Program-made: the position numbers and the translations under genes | Notes under the pieces: generated by a model | What the model saw: only the letters and a program-made list of their open reading frames with translations | What the model was told of the DNA's origin: nothing | Database searches by the model: none | NCBI RefSeq assembly: GCF_000960475.2 | Contig: NZ_JZDQ02000012.1 | Coordinates: 1-64,000, forward strand | Length of the DNA: 64,000 nt | Direction of reading: 5' to 3' | DNA from: Nocardioides luteus | GTDB lineage: Bacteria > Actinomycetota > Actinomycetes > Propionibacteriales > Nocardioidaceae | In this document: piece after piece, positions 37,482 to 48,596 of the stretch | Numbering within the stretch: the first letter of the stretch is position 1 | Layout: each line of letters starts with the position of its first letter

Positions 37482-38666
37482 ATGCTGGAGCCTGCTGCCT
37501 TCCTCGCCGAGCGAGTCGATGCCTACGACGCCGAGCTGACCGACCTGCGCCGGGACATCCACGCGCACCCGGAGCTGTCCTGGCAGGAGCATCGCACCAC
37601 CGAGCTGATCGCCGAGCGGTTGGAGAAGGCGGGCTGGCAGGTCGACCGGCCCTCCGCGACCGGTCTCATCGCCGATCTGGGCCAGGGGGACAACGTCGTC
37701 GCGCTGCGCGGCGACATGGACGCCCTGCCCGTCGACGACGTCACCACCGACATCTGGACGAGCACCGTCCCCGGGGTCGCGCACGCCTGCGGCCACGACG
37801 TACACACCACGGCGCTGCTCGGCGCCGGTCTCGCCCTGGCCGACCTGCACCGCGAGTCACCGCTGCCCGGTGGCGTACGCCTGCTGTTCCAGCCCGCCGA
37901 GGAGGTCATGCCGGGCGGGGCGCTGCACCTGATGAGCCTGGGTGCGCTCGACGACGTGGAGCGGATCTTCGCGCTGCACTGCGACCCGACCGTGGACGTC
38001 GGGCGCGTCGGGCTCCGCTCCGGCGCGCTGACCAGCGCGGCCGACCTGATCGATGTCCACCTCAGCGGCACCGGTGGCCACACCTCGCGCCCGCACCTGA
38101 CCGGCGACCTGGTCTTCGCGCTCGCCAAGGTGACCACCGAGCTGCCGGTGATCCTGAGCCGCCGGATGGACCCGCGGGCCGGCGTGAGCGTGGTCTGGGG
38201 CAAGGTCACCGCCGGCCAGATCCACAACGTGATCCCCGCCCACGGCTCGGTCGGGGGGACGGTGCGGATCCTCGACAGCGACGCCTGGAGCGAGGTCGAG
38301 CACGTGGTCCGCGAGGTCGTCGCCGAGATCATCGCGCCCTACGGGGTGACCGCCGCGGTCGACTACACCCGAGGAGTCCCGCCGGTGAGCAACGACGAGG
38401 AGTCCCACCAGATCCTCGTCGAGGCCATCCGTGAGGTGCTGGGGGAGCGGGGCGCGGTCGTCTCCGCGCAGAGCCTCGGCGGCGAGGACTTCGGCTGGTA
38501 TCAGGAGCAGGTCGCGGGGTCGATGTTCCGGCTCGGCGTACGCACCCCCGGCGGCCCCACCTACGACCTCCACCAGGGCGACCTGCGCATCGACGAACGA
38601 GCGGTGGGCGTCGGCGCCAAGGTCCTGGCCGCCGCCGCCCACCGCACGCTGAGCAGGCCCAGCTAG
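37482..38666 (+). CDS. M20 family amidohydrolase/peptidase
   Basis: A 394-aa metal-dependent hydrolase of the HipO/AbgB-like amidohydrolase group. Metal ligands Cys103 and His105 lie in ACGHDVHTT, catalytic Glu140/141 in QPAEE, and a C-terminal histidine in DLHQ. RRDIHAHPELSWQEHRT is the characteristic N-terminus. It removes acyl groups from amino-acid or related amides; substrate unknown. It begins 12 nt after meaB and shares a CTAG stop overlap with the convergent permease gene. Confidence 0.9.
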   Translation: MLEPAAFLAERVDAYDAELTDLRRDIHAHPELSWQEHRTTELIAERLEKAGWQVDRPSATGLIADLGQGDNVVALRGDMDALPVDDVTTDIWTSTVPGVAHACGHDVHTTALLGAGLALADLHRESPLPGGVRLLFQPAEEVMPGGALHLMSLGALDDVERIFALHCDPTVDVGRVGLRSGALTSAADLIDVHLSGTGGHTSRPHLTGDLVFALAKVTTELPVILSRRMDPRAGVSVVWGKVTAGQIHNVIPAHGSVGGTVRILDSDAWSEVEHVVREVVAEIIAPYGVTAAVDYTRGVPPVSNDEESHQILVEAIREVLGERGAVVSAQSLGGEDFGWYQEQVAGSMFRLGVRTPGGPTYDLHQGDLRIDERAVGVGAKVLAAAAHRTLSRPS

Positions 38667-39946
38667 CCTTTCCGGTAGGGCACGCCGTCGGCGGCCGGGG
38701 CGCGCGAGTTGCCGACGAGCCCGGCGACGGCGAAGATCGTCACGACGTAGGGCAGCATCAGCATGAACTGCGACGGCACCGGCGAGCCGATGACCGAGAG
38801 CACCGACTCGACGTTGGACGCGAAGCCGAAGAGCAGCGCGGCGAGCGTCGCCTTGATCGGGTCCCACTTGCCGAAGATCACCGCGGCCAGCGCGATGTAG
38901 CCCGCGCCGCCGGTCATCTCGCGGCCGAAGGACGGCACCGAGACGAGGGTGTAGGTCGCCCCGCCGATACCCGCGATGGCGCCGGCCAGCAGGACGGTGC
39001 GGTAGCGGGTGGCGATCACGTTGATGCCCACGGTGTCGGCGGCCTTCGGGTGCTCGCCGACCGCACGGACGCGGAGGCCCCACTTGGAGCGGTAGAGCGC
39101 CCAGGCGACCAGGAAGACCGCGACGTACATCATGTAGACCAGCACGGTCTGCCGGAAGAAGATCGGGCCGATCACCGGGATGCCGGACAGCACCCAGATC
39201 TCCAGGCGCGGGAAGTGGGGCGGGTTGTTGAGCGCCGCCGAGTTCTCCGAGAGCACCTGGGAGAACATGAAGCTGGTGAAGCCGATCACGAGCACGTTGA
39301 GGACGACACCGACGATGACCTGCTCGACCCAGTAGGTGATCGCGAACAGGCCGAGCAGCAGCGCGACCAGCATCCCCGCGATCATCGCTGCGATCAGGCC
39401 GACCCACGGCGAGCCGGTGAGGGAGGCGGCGATCGCGGCACCGAAGGCGCCGAAGAGCAGCTGCCCGTCGATGGCGATGTTGACGACGCCCGCCCGTTCA
39501 CCGAGTACGCCACCCAGCGCACCGAACACGAGCGGCACCGCCAGCGCGAGCGCGCCGGCGAGCAGGCCGACCACGGGCAGCGTCTTGCCCGCGACCGCCC
39601 AGGACATGAAGCCGGACACCGCGAGGACCGCGAAGGCCGAGACCAGCACCAGGGGAGTCTTGCGGCCGGCGCGGGCGTTCCAGGCTGCGTACGCGGTGCA
39701 GAGCAGGCACAGCGCCACGGCCGTCCACACGATGCCGTTGGCTGGCAGCGAGATGTCCGGGATGGTGAACCAGTCGCCGTCCCGGCTCCACCGGAAGGTG
39801 GAGTCTCCCGAGCGGGGACGGATCAGGACGAGCAGCGCCACCAGCACGGTGAACGCGGCCATGACACCGGGCGTCTTCCACAGACCCGGGATGCGCTCGG
39901 CGACGGCAGGCGCCTCGGAGTTGACCGGAAGATCGACAGTGGACAC
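38663..39946 (-). CDS. nucleoside ABC transporter permease 2 (YufQ/BmpC type)
   Basis: A 427-aa membrane protein of the BPD_transp_2 family with roughly ten or more helices. GERAGVVNIAIDGQLLFGAF and the cytoplasmic loop RAVGEHPKAADTVGINV are hallmarks of nucleoside/purine permeases. It pairs with the upstream permease, from which it is separated by two bases. GTG at 39946 has AAGGAGG seven bases before it. The roughly 120-residue N-terminal extension with extra helices is longer than usual. Last gene of the BMP-ATPase-permease-permease group. Confidence 0.92.
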   Translation of the reverse strand: MSTVDLPVNSEAPAVAERIPGLWKTPGVMAAFTVLVALLVLIRPRSGDSTFRWSRDGDWFTIPDISLPANGIVWTAVALCLLCTAYAAWNARAGRKTPLVLVSAFAVLAVSGFMSWAVAGKTLPVVGLLAGALALAVPLVFGALGGVLGERAGVVNIAIDGQLLFGAFGAAIAASLTGSPWVGLIAAMIAGMLVALLLGLFAITYWVEQVIVGVVLNVLVIGFTSFMFSQVLSENSAALNNPPHFPRLEIWVLSGIPVIGPIFFRQTVLVYMMYVAVFLVAWALYRSKWGLRVRAVGEHPKAADTVGINVIATRYRTVLLAGAIAGIGGATYTLVSVPSFGREMTGGAGYIALAAVIFGKWDPIKATLAALLFGFASNVESVLSVIGSPVPSQFMLMLPYVVTIFAVAGLVGNSRAPAADGVPYRKG

Positions 39947-39948
39947 GG

Positions 39949-41225
39949 TCAGGCCTCCTTCGTGGGGAGTCGGAAGATCGCCTTCACCAAGGGTGGTGCG
40001 GCGAGGAAGAGCACGATCAGGGACTGGATGACCAGGACGATGTCGACCGGGATGCCCTCGGAGGCCTGCATGAAGAAGCCACCGGACTTGAAGGCGCCGA
40101 ACAGGATGCCGGCGGCCAGGATGCCGAACGGTCGCGAGCGTCCCAGCAGCGCGACGGTGATCGCGTCGAAGCCGATGCCGGCGTCGAGCCCGCTGGTCGC
40201 GCCGTCGGTCACCGAGCCGAGCACCTGGTTGACACCGGCCAGTCCGACCAGGGCGCCGGAGATCAGGAAGGCGCTGGTGTAGGCGACACCGACGTTGATG
40301 CCGGCCGCCCTCGCCGCCGAGGGGTTCTCGCCCACCGCACGGAACCGGTAGCCGAGGGAGGAGCGGTTGAGGATCCACCAGACCAGGAAGGTCGCCAGCA
40401 CCGCGAGCAGGAACCCGGCGTGCAGGTTGAACTTCGGGCCGAGGAGGTCCGGCAGGATCGCCGACTCCGGCATCGGCGCCGACTTCGGGTTGCCCGAGCC
40501 GGGCGCCTGGAGCAGCGACTTGCGGGTCAGCGCGTAGAAGACCAGGTAGTAGCCGACGTAGTTGAGCATGATCGTGACGATCACCTCATGGGCGCCGGTG
40601 AGCGCCTTGAGGATGCCGGGGATCCCGCCCCACAGGGCGGCGACCAGCGCGCCGACGAGGATCGCCAGCGGCAGGTGCACGATCATCGGCAGGTCGAGCT
40701 TGACCGCGACGAACGCGGCCGCGGCGCCACCGAGAAGCATCTGCCCGCGGCCACCGATGTTGAAGAGCCCGGCGCGGAAGGTCAGGCCGATGCCGAGCCC
40801 GGCCAGCGTCAGCGGCGCGGCGAACTTCAGGGTCTCGGTGATCGGCTTGATCTGCTGGGTGAACGTGCCGCCCAGGTCGTTGAAGACGGCACCCCGCCAC
40901 AGCGAGACGTACGCCCCGGAGATCGCCTCCCACGCGTAGTAGAACGTGTCAGAGGGGCGGGCGAAGAAGTAGGAGAGCCCGTAGCGGACGTCCTCGTCGG
41001 TGAAGAGGATCATCAGCGACCCGAAGAACATCGCGAGCAGCACCGAGAGCACCGCGACCAGCGCGTTGCCCGTGGTGATCTCCCGCATCGCCAGGTGCCA
41101 GCGACTGGCCTCGGGGACGCGGTCGGCGTCGGAGGCCGCCTTGGTCTCCTCCGTCGGCTCCGTCGGCTCCGTCGGCTCGGTCGGCTCCGACGTCTCGACC
41201 GGCTGATTCTCCGGCCCCTTCTCGC

Positions 41226-41229
<4 letters not shown>
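39949..41229 (-). CDS. nucleoside ABC transporter permease 1 (YufP/BmpB type)
   Basis: A 426-aa BPD_transp_2 permease. FRAGLFNIGGRGQMLLGG and the EAA-like loop FRAVGENPSAARAAGINV are diagnostic. The N-terminal 35 residues are acidic low complexity with an EPT tripeptide repeated five times. GTG at 41229 overlaps the stop of the ATPase gene (GTGA). It forms a heterodimeric channel with the next permease for uptake of nucleosides, delivered by the BMP lipoprotein. Confidence 0.92.
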
Positions 41230-42740
<1,511 letters not shown>

Positions 42741-42786
42741 GGCACGGATCATTCCTTGCAGGGGTGGAGATAGTCCAAAGTACGTG

Positions 42787-42816
42787 GCGAGGGGGCCGGG
42801 TCCCCGGCCCCCTCGC
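42787..42816 (-). terminator. intra-operon hairpin between BMP lipoprotein and ATPase genes
   Basis: A 13-14 bp stem (GCGAGGGGGCCGGG and complement) with a tiny loop. Within an operon such a hairpin commonly lowers transporter expression relative to the binding protein or stabilises the upstream mRNA. Confidence 0.75.
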
Positions 42817-42835
42817 GTTGCTCGTCAGAGCAGGA

Positions 42836-43924
42836 TCACTTGGCCAGGTAGGAGTTGACCTTGATCGAGCCGTCCTTGATGCCGGCGGTGACTTCCTCGA
42901 TCTCGTCGGGGAGCGTCTCGGACACCTTGGACTCGAAGTTGTGGAACGGCGCCAGGCCGACCCCACCGTTCTCGAGGGTGCCGACGTACGGCGTCGCGTC
43001 GAACTTGTCGTCGCCGGCGGCGACGATGACGTCCTTGGTGGACGTCTTCATGTTCTTCAGGATGGAGGTGAGCACGACGTCCTGGGTCTTCGGGTCGGTC
43101 TCGTAGAAGTCGGCGTCGACACCGATCAGGGCGACGTCCTTGCCGGAGTCGTCGATCGCGGTGAGCGCACCCTGGTAGATCGGGCCGCCGACCGGCAGGA
43201 TCACGTCGGCGTTCTGGTCGATGATCTGGCGGGCGGTGTTGGTGGCCTTCTCGTTGGCCACGAACTCACCGGTGAAGGAGCCCTTCTCGCCACCCTCGTA
43301 GCCGACGACCTTGACGTCCTTCTTCTTGGTCTTCGCGTAGTACTCCACGCCCTGCTTGAAGCCGTCCATGAAGATCGTCACGGTCGGGAAGGGCTGGCCG
43401 CCGTAGGTGCCGACGACGCCCGTCTTGGTGTAGTCGGCGGCGACGTAGCCGGCCAGGAACGCGGCCTGGGCGGTGTCGTAGAGGATCGGCTTGATGTTCT
43501 CGGCGTCGGTCTTGCCGTCGAAGTCGGCGTCGGCCGCGTCGTCGATCAGGACGTACTCGGTCTCGGGGTTGGCCTTGGCGGACTCGATGGTCGCCGCGGA
43601 GAGCGCGAAGCCGACGGTGACGATGGTGTCGCAGCCCTGGCCGGTCAGGCCCTCGAGGTTGGCGGAGTAGTCGTTCTCGCTGTTGGACTCGACGGCCTTG
43701 TACTTCGAGCCCAGCTCGTCGGCGGCGTCCTTCAGGCCCTCGTAGCTGAGCTGGTTGAACGACTTGTCGTCGAACCCGCCGGCGTCGGAGACGATGCAGG
43801 GAAGGTAGTCGCTCTTCTTCTCCCCAGCGCGCTCGGCCGGTGCCTCGCCACACGCGGCGAGGGCGGCAGCCGACAGGACGACGGCGACGCCGCCGGCGGC
43901 GGCCTTCTTGATGTTGTTCTTCAC
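42836..43924 (-). CDS. BMP family nucleoside-binding lipoprotein
   Basis: A 362-aa exported solute-binding protein of the BMP/Med family (PnrA-like), binding purine or other nucleosides. Lipobox LAAC places the acylated cysteine at residue 25. Family motifs DAGGFDDKSFNQLSYEG and VGFALSA are visible. GTG at 43924 has GGAGG five bases upstream. First gene of the transporter operon, divergent from cdd-deoA with 179 bp between starts. Confidence 0.95.
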   Translation of the reverse strand: MKNNIKKAAAGGVAVVLSAAALAACGEAPAERAGEKKSDYLPCIVSDAGGFDDKSFNQLSYEGLKDAADELGSKYKAVESNSENDYSANLEGLTGQGCDTIVTVGFALSAATIESAKANPETEYVLIDDAADADFDGKTDAENIKPILYDTAQAAFLAGYVAADYTKTGVVGTYGGQPFPTVTIFMDGFKQGVEYYAKTKKKDVKVVGYEGGEKGSFTGEFVANEKATNTARQIIDQNADVILPVGGPIYQGALTAIDDSGKDVALIGVDADFYETDPKTQDVVLTSILKNMKTSTKDVIVAAGDDKFDATPYVGTLENGGVGLAPFHNFESKVSETLPDEIEEVTAGIKDGSIKVNSYLAK

Positions 43925-43964
43925 TGGTGCCTCCAGGTCGTTGCCCCGCGAATCACGGCGCAAA

Positions 43965-44086
43965 GGACATTCATGTCCGAACGTTCTCCCCAAAGACCGA
44001 GCCACGCCAGGGATTACGCGAACGGTTACCAACTTTTGATCTCGACGAAGCCTAAGCCTCGTAGGTTGTGCCCGGTTGTCCGGACA
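43965..44086. promoter_or_regulatory. operator-like palindromes in the BMP/cdd divergent promoter region
   Basis: GGACAT-TC-ATGTCC (43965-43978) and TGTCCGGACA (44077-44086) share the half-site TGTCC/GGACA. The second overlaps the cdd promoter region just before the TAAGGT -10. A nucleoside-responsive repressor acting on both operons is plausible; none is encoded nearby. Confidence 0.45.
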
Positions 44087-44103
44087 GGCTTTAAGGTCGA
44101 TCC

Positions 44104-44517
44104 ATGACCGAGAAGCAGACGTACGCCGCAGAGGGCTTTGACTGGGAAGGCCTGCGTGAACAGGCGGTCGAGGCCGCAAAACATGCGTACGCGCCCTACT
44201 CCAACTTTTCCGTCGGAGTGGCCGGAATCGCTGACGACGGACGCCTTCTCCAGGGGTGCAACGTGGAGAACGCGGCCTACGGCGTGACCCTGTGCGCCGA
44301 GTGCGGCCTGGTCTCCTCGCTGCACATGACCGGCGGCGGCCGGCTCACCCACGTCGTCTGCGTCAACGGCTCCGGCGAGGTCATCATGCCGTGCGGCCGC
44401 TGCCGCCAGCTGCTCTGGGAGAACGGTGGCCCCGAGCTGCTGCTGATGACCGTCTCGGGCGTGAGGCCCATGTCCGAGGTGCTTCCCGACGCCTTCGGTC
44501 CGGAGGCTCTGGCCTGA
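44104..44517 (+). CDS. cdd: cytidine deaminase
   Basis: A 137-aa zinc enzyme converting cytidine and deoxycytidine to (deoxy)uridine. Zinc ligands Cys64, Cys97 and Cys100 and catalytic Glu66 are in CAEC and PCGRC; APYSNFSVGVA and GCNVENAAYG form the substrate site. The TAAGGT hexamer 6 nt before the ATG implies a leaderless mRNA. Its stop is 17 nt before the deoA start chosen here (and overlaps an alternative ATG at 44517). It feeds uridine to pyrimidine phosphorolysis. Confidence 0.97.
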   Translation: MTEKQTYAAEGFDWEGLREQAVEAAKHAYAPYSNFSVGVAGIADDGRLLQGCNVENAAYGVTLCAECGLVSSLHMTGGGRLTHVVCVNGSGEVIMPCGRCRQLLWENGGPELLLMTVSGVRPMSEVLPDAFGPEALA

Positions 44518-44534
44518 TGCCTAGGGTGGTACCC

Positions 44535-45818
44535 ATGTCACAGCATGATGCGGTCGAGGTGATCCTCGCCAAGCGCGACGGTGGCGAGCTGAGCGACTCG
44601 CAGATCGACTGGATGATCTCGGCCTACACCCAGGGGGTGGTGGCCGAGGAGCAGATGTCGGCGCTCAACATGGCGATCCTGCTCAACGGGATGTCGCGGC
44701 GCGAGATCGCGCGCTGGACGGCGGCGATGATCGCCTCCGGTGAGCGGATGTCGTTCGACTCCCTGGACCGGCCGACCGCCGACAAGCACTCCACCGGCGG
44801 CGTGGGCGACAAGATCACGCTGCCGCTGGCGCCGCTGGTGGCGGCGTGCGGAGTGGCCGTGCCGCAGCTGTCCGGGCGCGGGCTCGGCCACACCGGCGGC
44901 ACGCTTGACAAGCTCGAGTCGATCCCCGGGTGGCGGGCGTCGCTCACCAACGACGAGATGCTGGCCCAGCTCGCGTCGGTCGGCGCGGTGATCTGCGCGG
45001 CCGGTGAGGGGCTGGCCCCGGCCGACCGCAAGCTCTACGCGCTGCGCGACGTCACCGGCACCGTCGAGTCGATCCCGCTGATCGCCTCCTCGATCATGTC
45101 CAAGAAGATCGCCGAGGGCACCGGGGCACTGGTGCTCGACGTCAAGGTCGGCGCCGGGGCGTTCATGAAGACGCTCTCCTCCGCGCAGGAGCTGGCCCGC
45201 ACCATGGTCGACCTCGGCACCGACGCCGGCGTCAACACGGTCGCTCTCGTGACCGACATGGCCACGCCGCTGGGTCTGACCGCGGGCAACGCGATCGAGG
45301 TCACCGAGTCCGTCGAGGTCCTCGCCGGCGGCGGTCCCGCCGACGTCGTCGAGCTCACCGTCGCGCTGGCCCGGGAGATGCTGGCCGCTGCCGGTGTGTC
45401 CGGTCCGGATCCGGCCGAGGTGCTGGCCTCCGGGAAGGCGATGGACGCCTGGCGGGCGATGATCTCGGCCCAGGGCGGCGACCCGTCGGCGCCGCTGCCG
45501 GTCGCGCGCGAGACCCACGTGGTCACCGCGCCTTCGTCGGGAGTCCTCACGCGGCTCGACGCGATGGCCGTCGGTCTCGCCGCCTGGCGCCTCGGCGCCG
45601 GCCGCGAGCGCAAGGAGGACGCCGTCCAGGCCGGGGCCGGGGTCACCTGGCACGCCCGCCCGGGCGACTCCGTCACGGCTGGTGCGCCGCTCTTCACGCT
45701 CCACACCGACACGCCCGAGCGCTTCGACCGGGCTCTGGCGGCGCTGGAGGGTGGCTATGAGATCGGGGATGGGGCTGCGTACGAGGCGACGCCGCTGATC
45801 CTCGACCGGATCAGCTGA
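44535..45818 (+). CDS. deoA: thymidine phosphorylase (pyrimidine nucleoside phosphorylase)
   Basis: A 427-aa enzyme cleaving thymidine/deoxyuridine with phosphate to base and deoxyribose 1-phosphate. The KHSTGGVGDK phosphate-binding motif, SGRGLGHTGGTLDKLE and SSIMSKKIAEG are characteristic. ATG at 44535 is preferred: it has TAGGGT seven bases and AGGGTGG nearby, although the ATG at 44517 overlapping the cdd stop (TGATG) is a real alternative. Deoxyribose 1-phosphate would go to the mutase and deoC in this same region. Confidence 0.96.
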   Translation: MSQHDAVEVILAKRDGGELSDSQIDWMISAYTQGVVAEEQMSALNMAILLNGMSRREIARWTAAMIASGERMSFDSLDRPTADKHSTGGVGDKITLPLAPLVAACGVAVPQLSGRGLGHTGGTLDKLESIPGWRASLTNDEMLAQLASVGAVICAAGEGLAPADRKLYALRDVTGTVESIPLIASSIMSKKIAEGTGALVLDVKVGAGAFMKTLSSAQELARTMVDLGTDAGVNTVALVTDMATPLGLTAGNAIEVTESVEVLAGGGPADVVELTVALAREMLAAAGVSGPDPAEVLASGKAMDAWRAMISAQGGDPSAPLPVARETHVVTAPSSGVLTRLDAMAVGLAAWRLGAGRERKEDAVQAGAGVTWHARPGDSVTAGAPLFTLHTDTPERFDRALAALEGGYEIGDGAAYEATPLILDRIS

Positions 45819-45842
45819 CCGGCGCACCTCTGCCGCGCGAGC

Positions 45843-45914
45843 TGTAACACGTCGTTCGTAGGACTACTCGCCCTATCTGAACGACCGGATAGTCGGTGTA
45901 ACAGCGTGTTACAC
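45843..45914. promoter_or_regulatory. nested inverted repeats between deoA and the S66 peptidase gene
   Basis: TGTAACAC (45843) can pair with GTGTTACA (45906). Inside, GTCGTTC pairs with GAACGAC. At the right end GTGTAACA-GCG-TGTTACAC (45896-45914) is itself a perfect 8+3+8 palindrome. It may be a terminator, an operator for a TetR-like protein, or both. Confidence 0.5.
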
Positions 45915-45979
45915 CTCGCCCGCCGGGTCCGAGCGATAACAGTTGGTCTCGCAGGCCGATGGGCGACGAGACTTCCTCC

Positions 45980-47023
45980 ATGGAGATCGTCAAGCCACCC
46001 AAGGCCGTCGCGGGCGACAAGGTCGCCGTGCTGTCACCCTCGTTCGCCGCGCCGGGGGTGGCGCCGGCGATCCACGAGCAGGCGCTGGCGCGGCTGACCG
46101 AGGTGACCGGGCTGGTGCCGGTGGAGTACCCGACGACGCGGAAGGTCGGGGCGACGGCGCAGGAGCGCGCGGCGGACGTGAACGCGGCGTTCGCCGACCC
46201 GGAGATCCGGGCGGTGCTGGCGACGATCGGCGGCGAGGACCAGATCACCGTGATCCCGCACCTCGACGCGGACCTGGTCCGCAAGGACCCGAAGCCGTTC
46301 CTCGGCTACAGCGACAACACCAACCTGCTCAACTGGCTGTGGACCAACGGGGTCGCCGGGTTCTACGGCGGTTCGACGCAGGTCCACCTAGGCCCCGGCC
46401 CAGGGCTCGACGAGGTCCACCAGGCGTCGCTCACGGCCGCGCTGCTCACCGGCGAGCGCCTCGAGATCACCGAGCCGGGGGAGTCCGAGGACATCGGTCA
46501 CGACTGGAACGACCCGCGGGCACTGACCGAGTACGGCGTGCGTGACAAGACCGAGCCGTGGACCTGGGCGGGCCCGGCCGGCACCGTGACCGGCCGCACC
46601 TGGGGCGGCTGCATCGAGGTCGTCCAGTGGGCGCTCACCGCCGGACGCTTCCCGGCCGACCCGGGGGTGCTGGCGGGCGGCGTACTCCTGCTGGAGACCT
46701 CCGAGGAACTCATCCCGGCGCGCGAGTTCGCCTGGATCACGCGTTCGCTGGGCGAGCGCGGGCTGCTCGAGGCGGTCGACGCGGTGGTGGTCGCGCGCCC
46801 GCCGACGTCTGACTTCCAGCGGCAGCCCAGCGCCGAGGAGCGAGCCGCCAAGCGCGCCGAGCAGCGGGACGCGGCGATCGAGACCGTCGCCCGCTACAAC
46901 CCCGACGCGGTGGTCGTGGTCGGCCCGCCGTTCGGGCACACCCGGCCGCAGTGGATCCTGCCGTACGGCGGCGAGATGACCGTCGACGGCGCTGCGCAGC
47001 GCCTGTGGGCCGACTACTCCTGA
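45980..47023 (+). CDS. S66 family LD-carboxypeptidase/MccF-like peptidase
   Basis: A 347-aa serine peptidase of family S66. The nucleophile motif GYSDNTNLLNWL, preceded by ATIGGEDQI, is typical; the catalytic Glu/His region is downstream in the WGGCIEV and PPFGHT segments. Family members cleave LD-bonds of murein tetrapeptides (LdcA) or inactivate microcin C7-type nucleotide-peptides (MccF). The lack of a signal peptide and the nucleoside-salvage neighbourhood leave both open. ATG at 45980 gives a standard start (MEIVKPPKAV); 45959 is an alternative. Confidence 0.88.
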   Translation: MEIVKPPKAVAGDKVAVLSPSFAAPGVAPAIHEQALARLTEVTGLVPVEYPTTRKVGATAQERAADVNAAFADPEIRAVLATIGGEDQITVIPHLDADLVRKDPKPFLGYSDNTNLLNWLWTNGVAGFYGGSTQVHLGPGPGLDEVHQASLTAALLTGERLEITEPGESEDIGHDWNDPRALTEYGVRDKTEPWTWAGPAGTVTGRTWGGCIEVVQWALTAGRFPADPGVLAGGVLLLETSEELIPAREFAWITRSLGERGLLEAVDAVVVARPPTSDFQRQPSAEERAAKRAEQRDAAIETVARYNPDAVVVVGPPFGHTRPQWILPYGGEMTVDGAAQRLWADYS

Positions 47024-47025
47024 GA

Positions 47026-47481
47026 TCAGCCCTCGAGGAGCAGCACGACCGACTCCGCGACACAGGCCGGCTTGGCGGAGCCCTCGATCTCGATCGTGGT
47101 CTTCACCACGAGCTGCAACCCGGTCGGCAGCTCGGTGACCTCGCCGAAGGAGACGACCGGACGGATCCGCGAGCCGACCAGGACCGGGGTGGGGAAGCGG
47201 ACCTTGTTGAGGCCGTAGTTGAGCTTCGCGCCCGGGGTCTCCAGCGAGTAGACGCTCACACCGAGGTAGGGGATCAGGGACAGCGTCAGGTAGCCGTGGG
47301 CGATGGTGCCACCGAACGGGCCCGTCTTCGCCCGCTCCTCGTCGACGTGGATCCACTGGTGGTCACCGGTGGCGTCGGCGAACGCGTTGACGCGCTCCTG
47401 GTCGATCTGCAGCCATTCGCCGGTGCCGATCTCGGTGCCTGCGGCGTCGGAGACTTCTTCGAGAGTGGTGAATGTACGCAC
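47026..47481 (-). CDS. MaoC family (R)-hydratase/dehydratase
   Basis: A 151-aa hot-dog protein. The active-site signature is [17 protein letters not shown] (Asp and His), with the conserved [12 protein letters not shown] helix. It likely hydrates enoyl-CoA to (R)-3-hydroxyacyl-CoA; the closest memory match is actinobacterial single-domain MaoC dehydratases. GTG at 47481 has TAGATT six bases upstream, a leaderless configuration. It converges with the S66 gene and is divergent from add. Confidence 0.93.
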   Translation of the reverse strand: MRTFTTLEEVSDAAGTEIGTGEWLQIDQERVNAFADATGDHQWIHVDEERAKTGPFGGTIAHGYLTLSLIPYLGVSVYSLETPGAKLNYGLNKVRFPTPVLVGSRIRPVVSFGEVTELPTGLQLVVKTTIEIEGSAKPACVAESVVLLLEG

Positions 47482-47516
47482 CCCCGGAATCTAGCGGCAT
47501 GCGGAATAATGAGCCC

Positions 47517-48596
47517 ATGGAACCGTCCGACATGCAGATCAAGGCAGCCCCGAAGGTGCTGCTCCACGACCACCTCGACGGTGGCGTACGTCCTTCGACC
47601 CTCATCGAGCTCGCCGCCGAGGTCGGTCACGAGCTTCCCGAGGGCACCCAGGACGACCCGGTCGCGCTGGAGGAATGGTTCGTCACCAGTGCGGACTCGG
47701 GGTCGCTGGAGCGCTACCTCGACACCTTCGCGCACACGCTCGCGGTCATGCAGACGCTGCCGGCGCTGACCCGCGTGGCTCGCGAGTGCGTCGAGGATCT
47801 CGCCGAGGACGGCGTCGTCTACGCCGAGGTCCGCTGGGCACCCGAGCTCCACCTGGCCAACGGTCACGAGCCGGAGGAGGTCGTCGCCGCCGTCCAGGCC
47901 GGGTTCGACGAGGGCACGGCCGCCGTCGCCGCGACGGGGAAGAAGATCGTCGTACGCCAGCTGCTCACCGCCATGCGACAGGCAGCCCACGCCACCGAGA
48001 TCGCCGACCTCGCGGTGGCCTGGCGCGACCGTGGCGTCGCCGGCTTCGACATCGCCGGACCGGAGAAGGGCTTCCCGCCGAGCCGGTTCCTGGCGGCGTT
48101 CGAGCACCTGGCCGCGGAGAACATGCGCTTCACCATCCACGCCGGCGAGGGCTTCGGGCTGCCCTCGATCTGGGAGGCGGTGCACCCGTGCGGCTGCGAC
48201 CGGCTGGGCCACGGCGTACGGATCGTCGAGGACATCACGATCGAGGAGGGCGAGGCCCCGCGGCTCGGCCGGCTCGCTGCGTACGTCCGGGACCGGCGGA
48301 TCCCGCTCGAGCTCTGTCCGCGGTCCAACGTGCAGACCGGGGCGGTGAAGTCGATCGCCGAGCACCCGATCGGCCTGCTCTACGACCTCGGGTTCCGGGT
48401 GACCATCAACACCGACAACCGGCTGATGTCACGCACCTCGATGTCGGCGGAGATGGCCGGCATCGTGGAGGCGTTCGGCTGGGGGCTGCCCGAGCTCCAG
48501 CGGCTGACGACCAACGCGATGAAGTCCGCGTTCATCCCCTACGACGAGCGGGTCGACCTGATCCACGAGATCAAGGACGCGTACGCCGCCCTGTGA
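47517..48596 (+). CDS. add: adenosine deaminase
   Basis: A 359-aa zinc TIM-barrel enzyme converting adenosine and deoxyadenosine to inosine forms. Metal and catalytic motifs are HDHLDGG, HAGEGFG, GHGVRI with CPRSNVQTG, and [14 protein letters not shown] lies six bases before the ATG, compatible with a leaderless mRNA. Inosine produced here is the substrate of the purine nucleoside phosphorylase at 52.4 kb. The last 26 bp overlap the convergent kinase gene. Confidence 0.95.
   Translation: MEPSDMQIKAAPKVLLHDHLDGGVRPSTLIELAAEVGHELPEGTQDDPVALEEWFVTSADSGSLERYLDTFAHTLAVMQTLPALTRVARECVEDLAEDGVVYAEVRWAPELHLANGHEPEEVVAAVQAGFDEGTAAVAATGKKIVVRQLLTAMRQAAHATEIADLAVAWRDRGVAGFDIAGPEKGFPPSRFLAAFEHLAAENMRFTIHAGEGFGLPSIWEAVHPCGCDRLGHGVRIVEDITIEEGEAPRLGRLAAYVRDRRIPLELCPRSNVQTGAVKSIAEHPIGLLYDLGFRVTINTDNRLMSRTSMSAEMAGIVEAFGWGLPELQRLTTNAMKSAFIPYDERVDLIHEIKDAYAAL

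Noticed and set aside
41133..41190. Repeated GAGCCGACGG units in permease 1 N-terminus
   Set aside because: In-frame low-complexity EPT repeat, no sign of a mobile or regulatory element.
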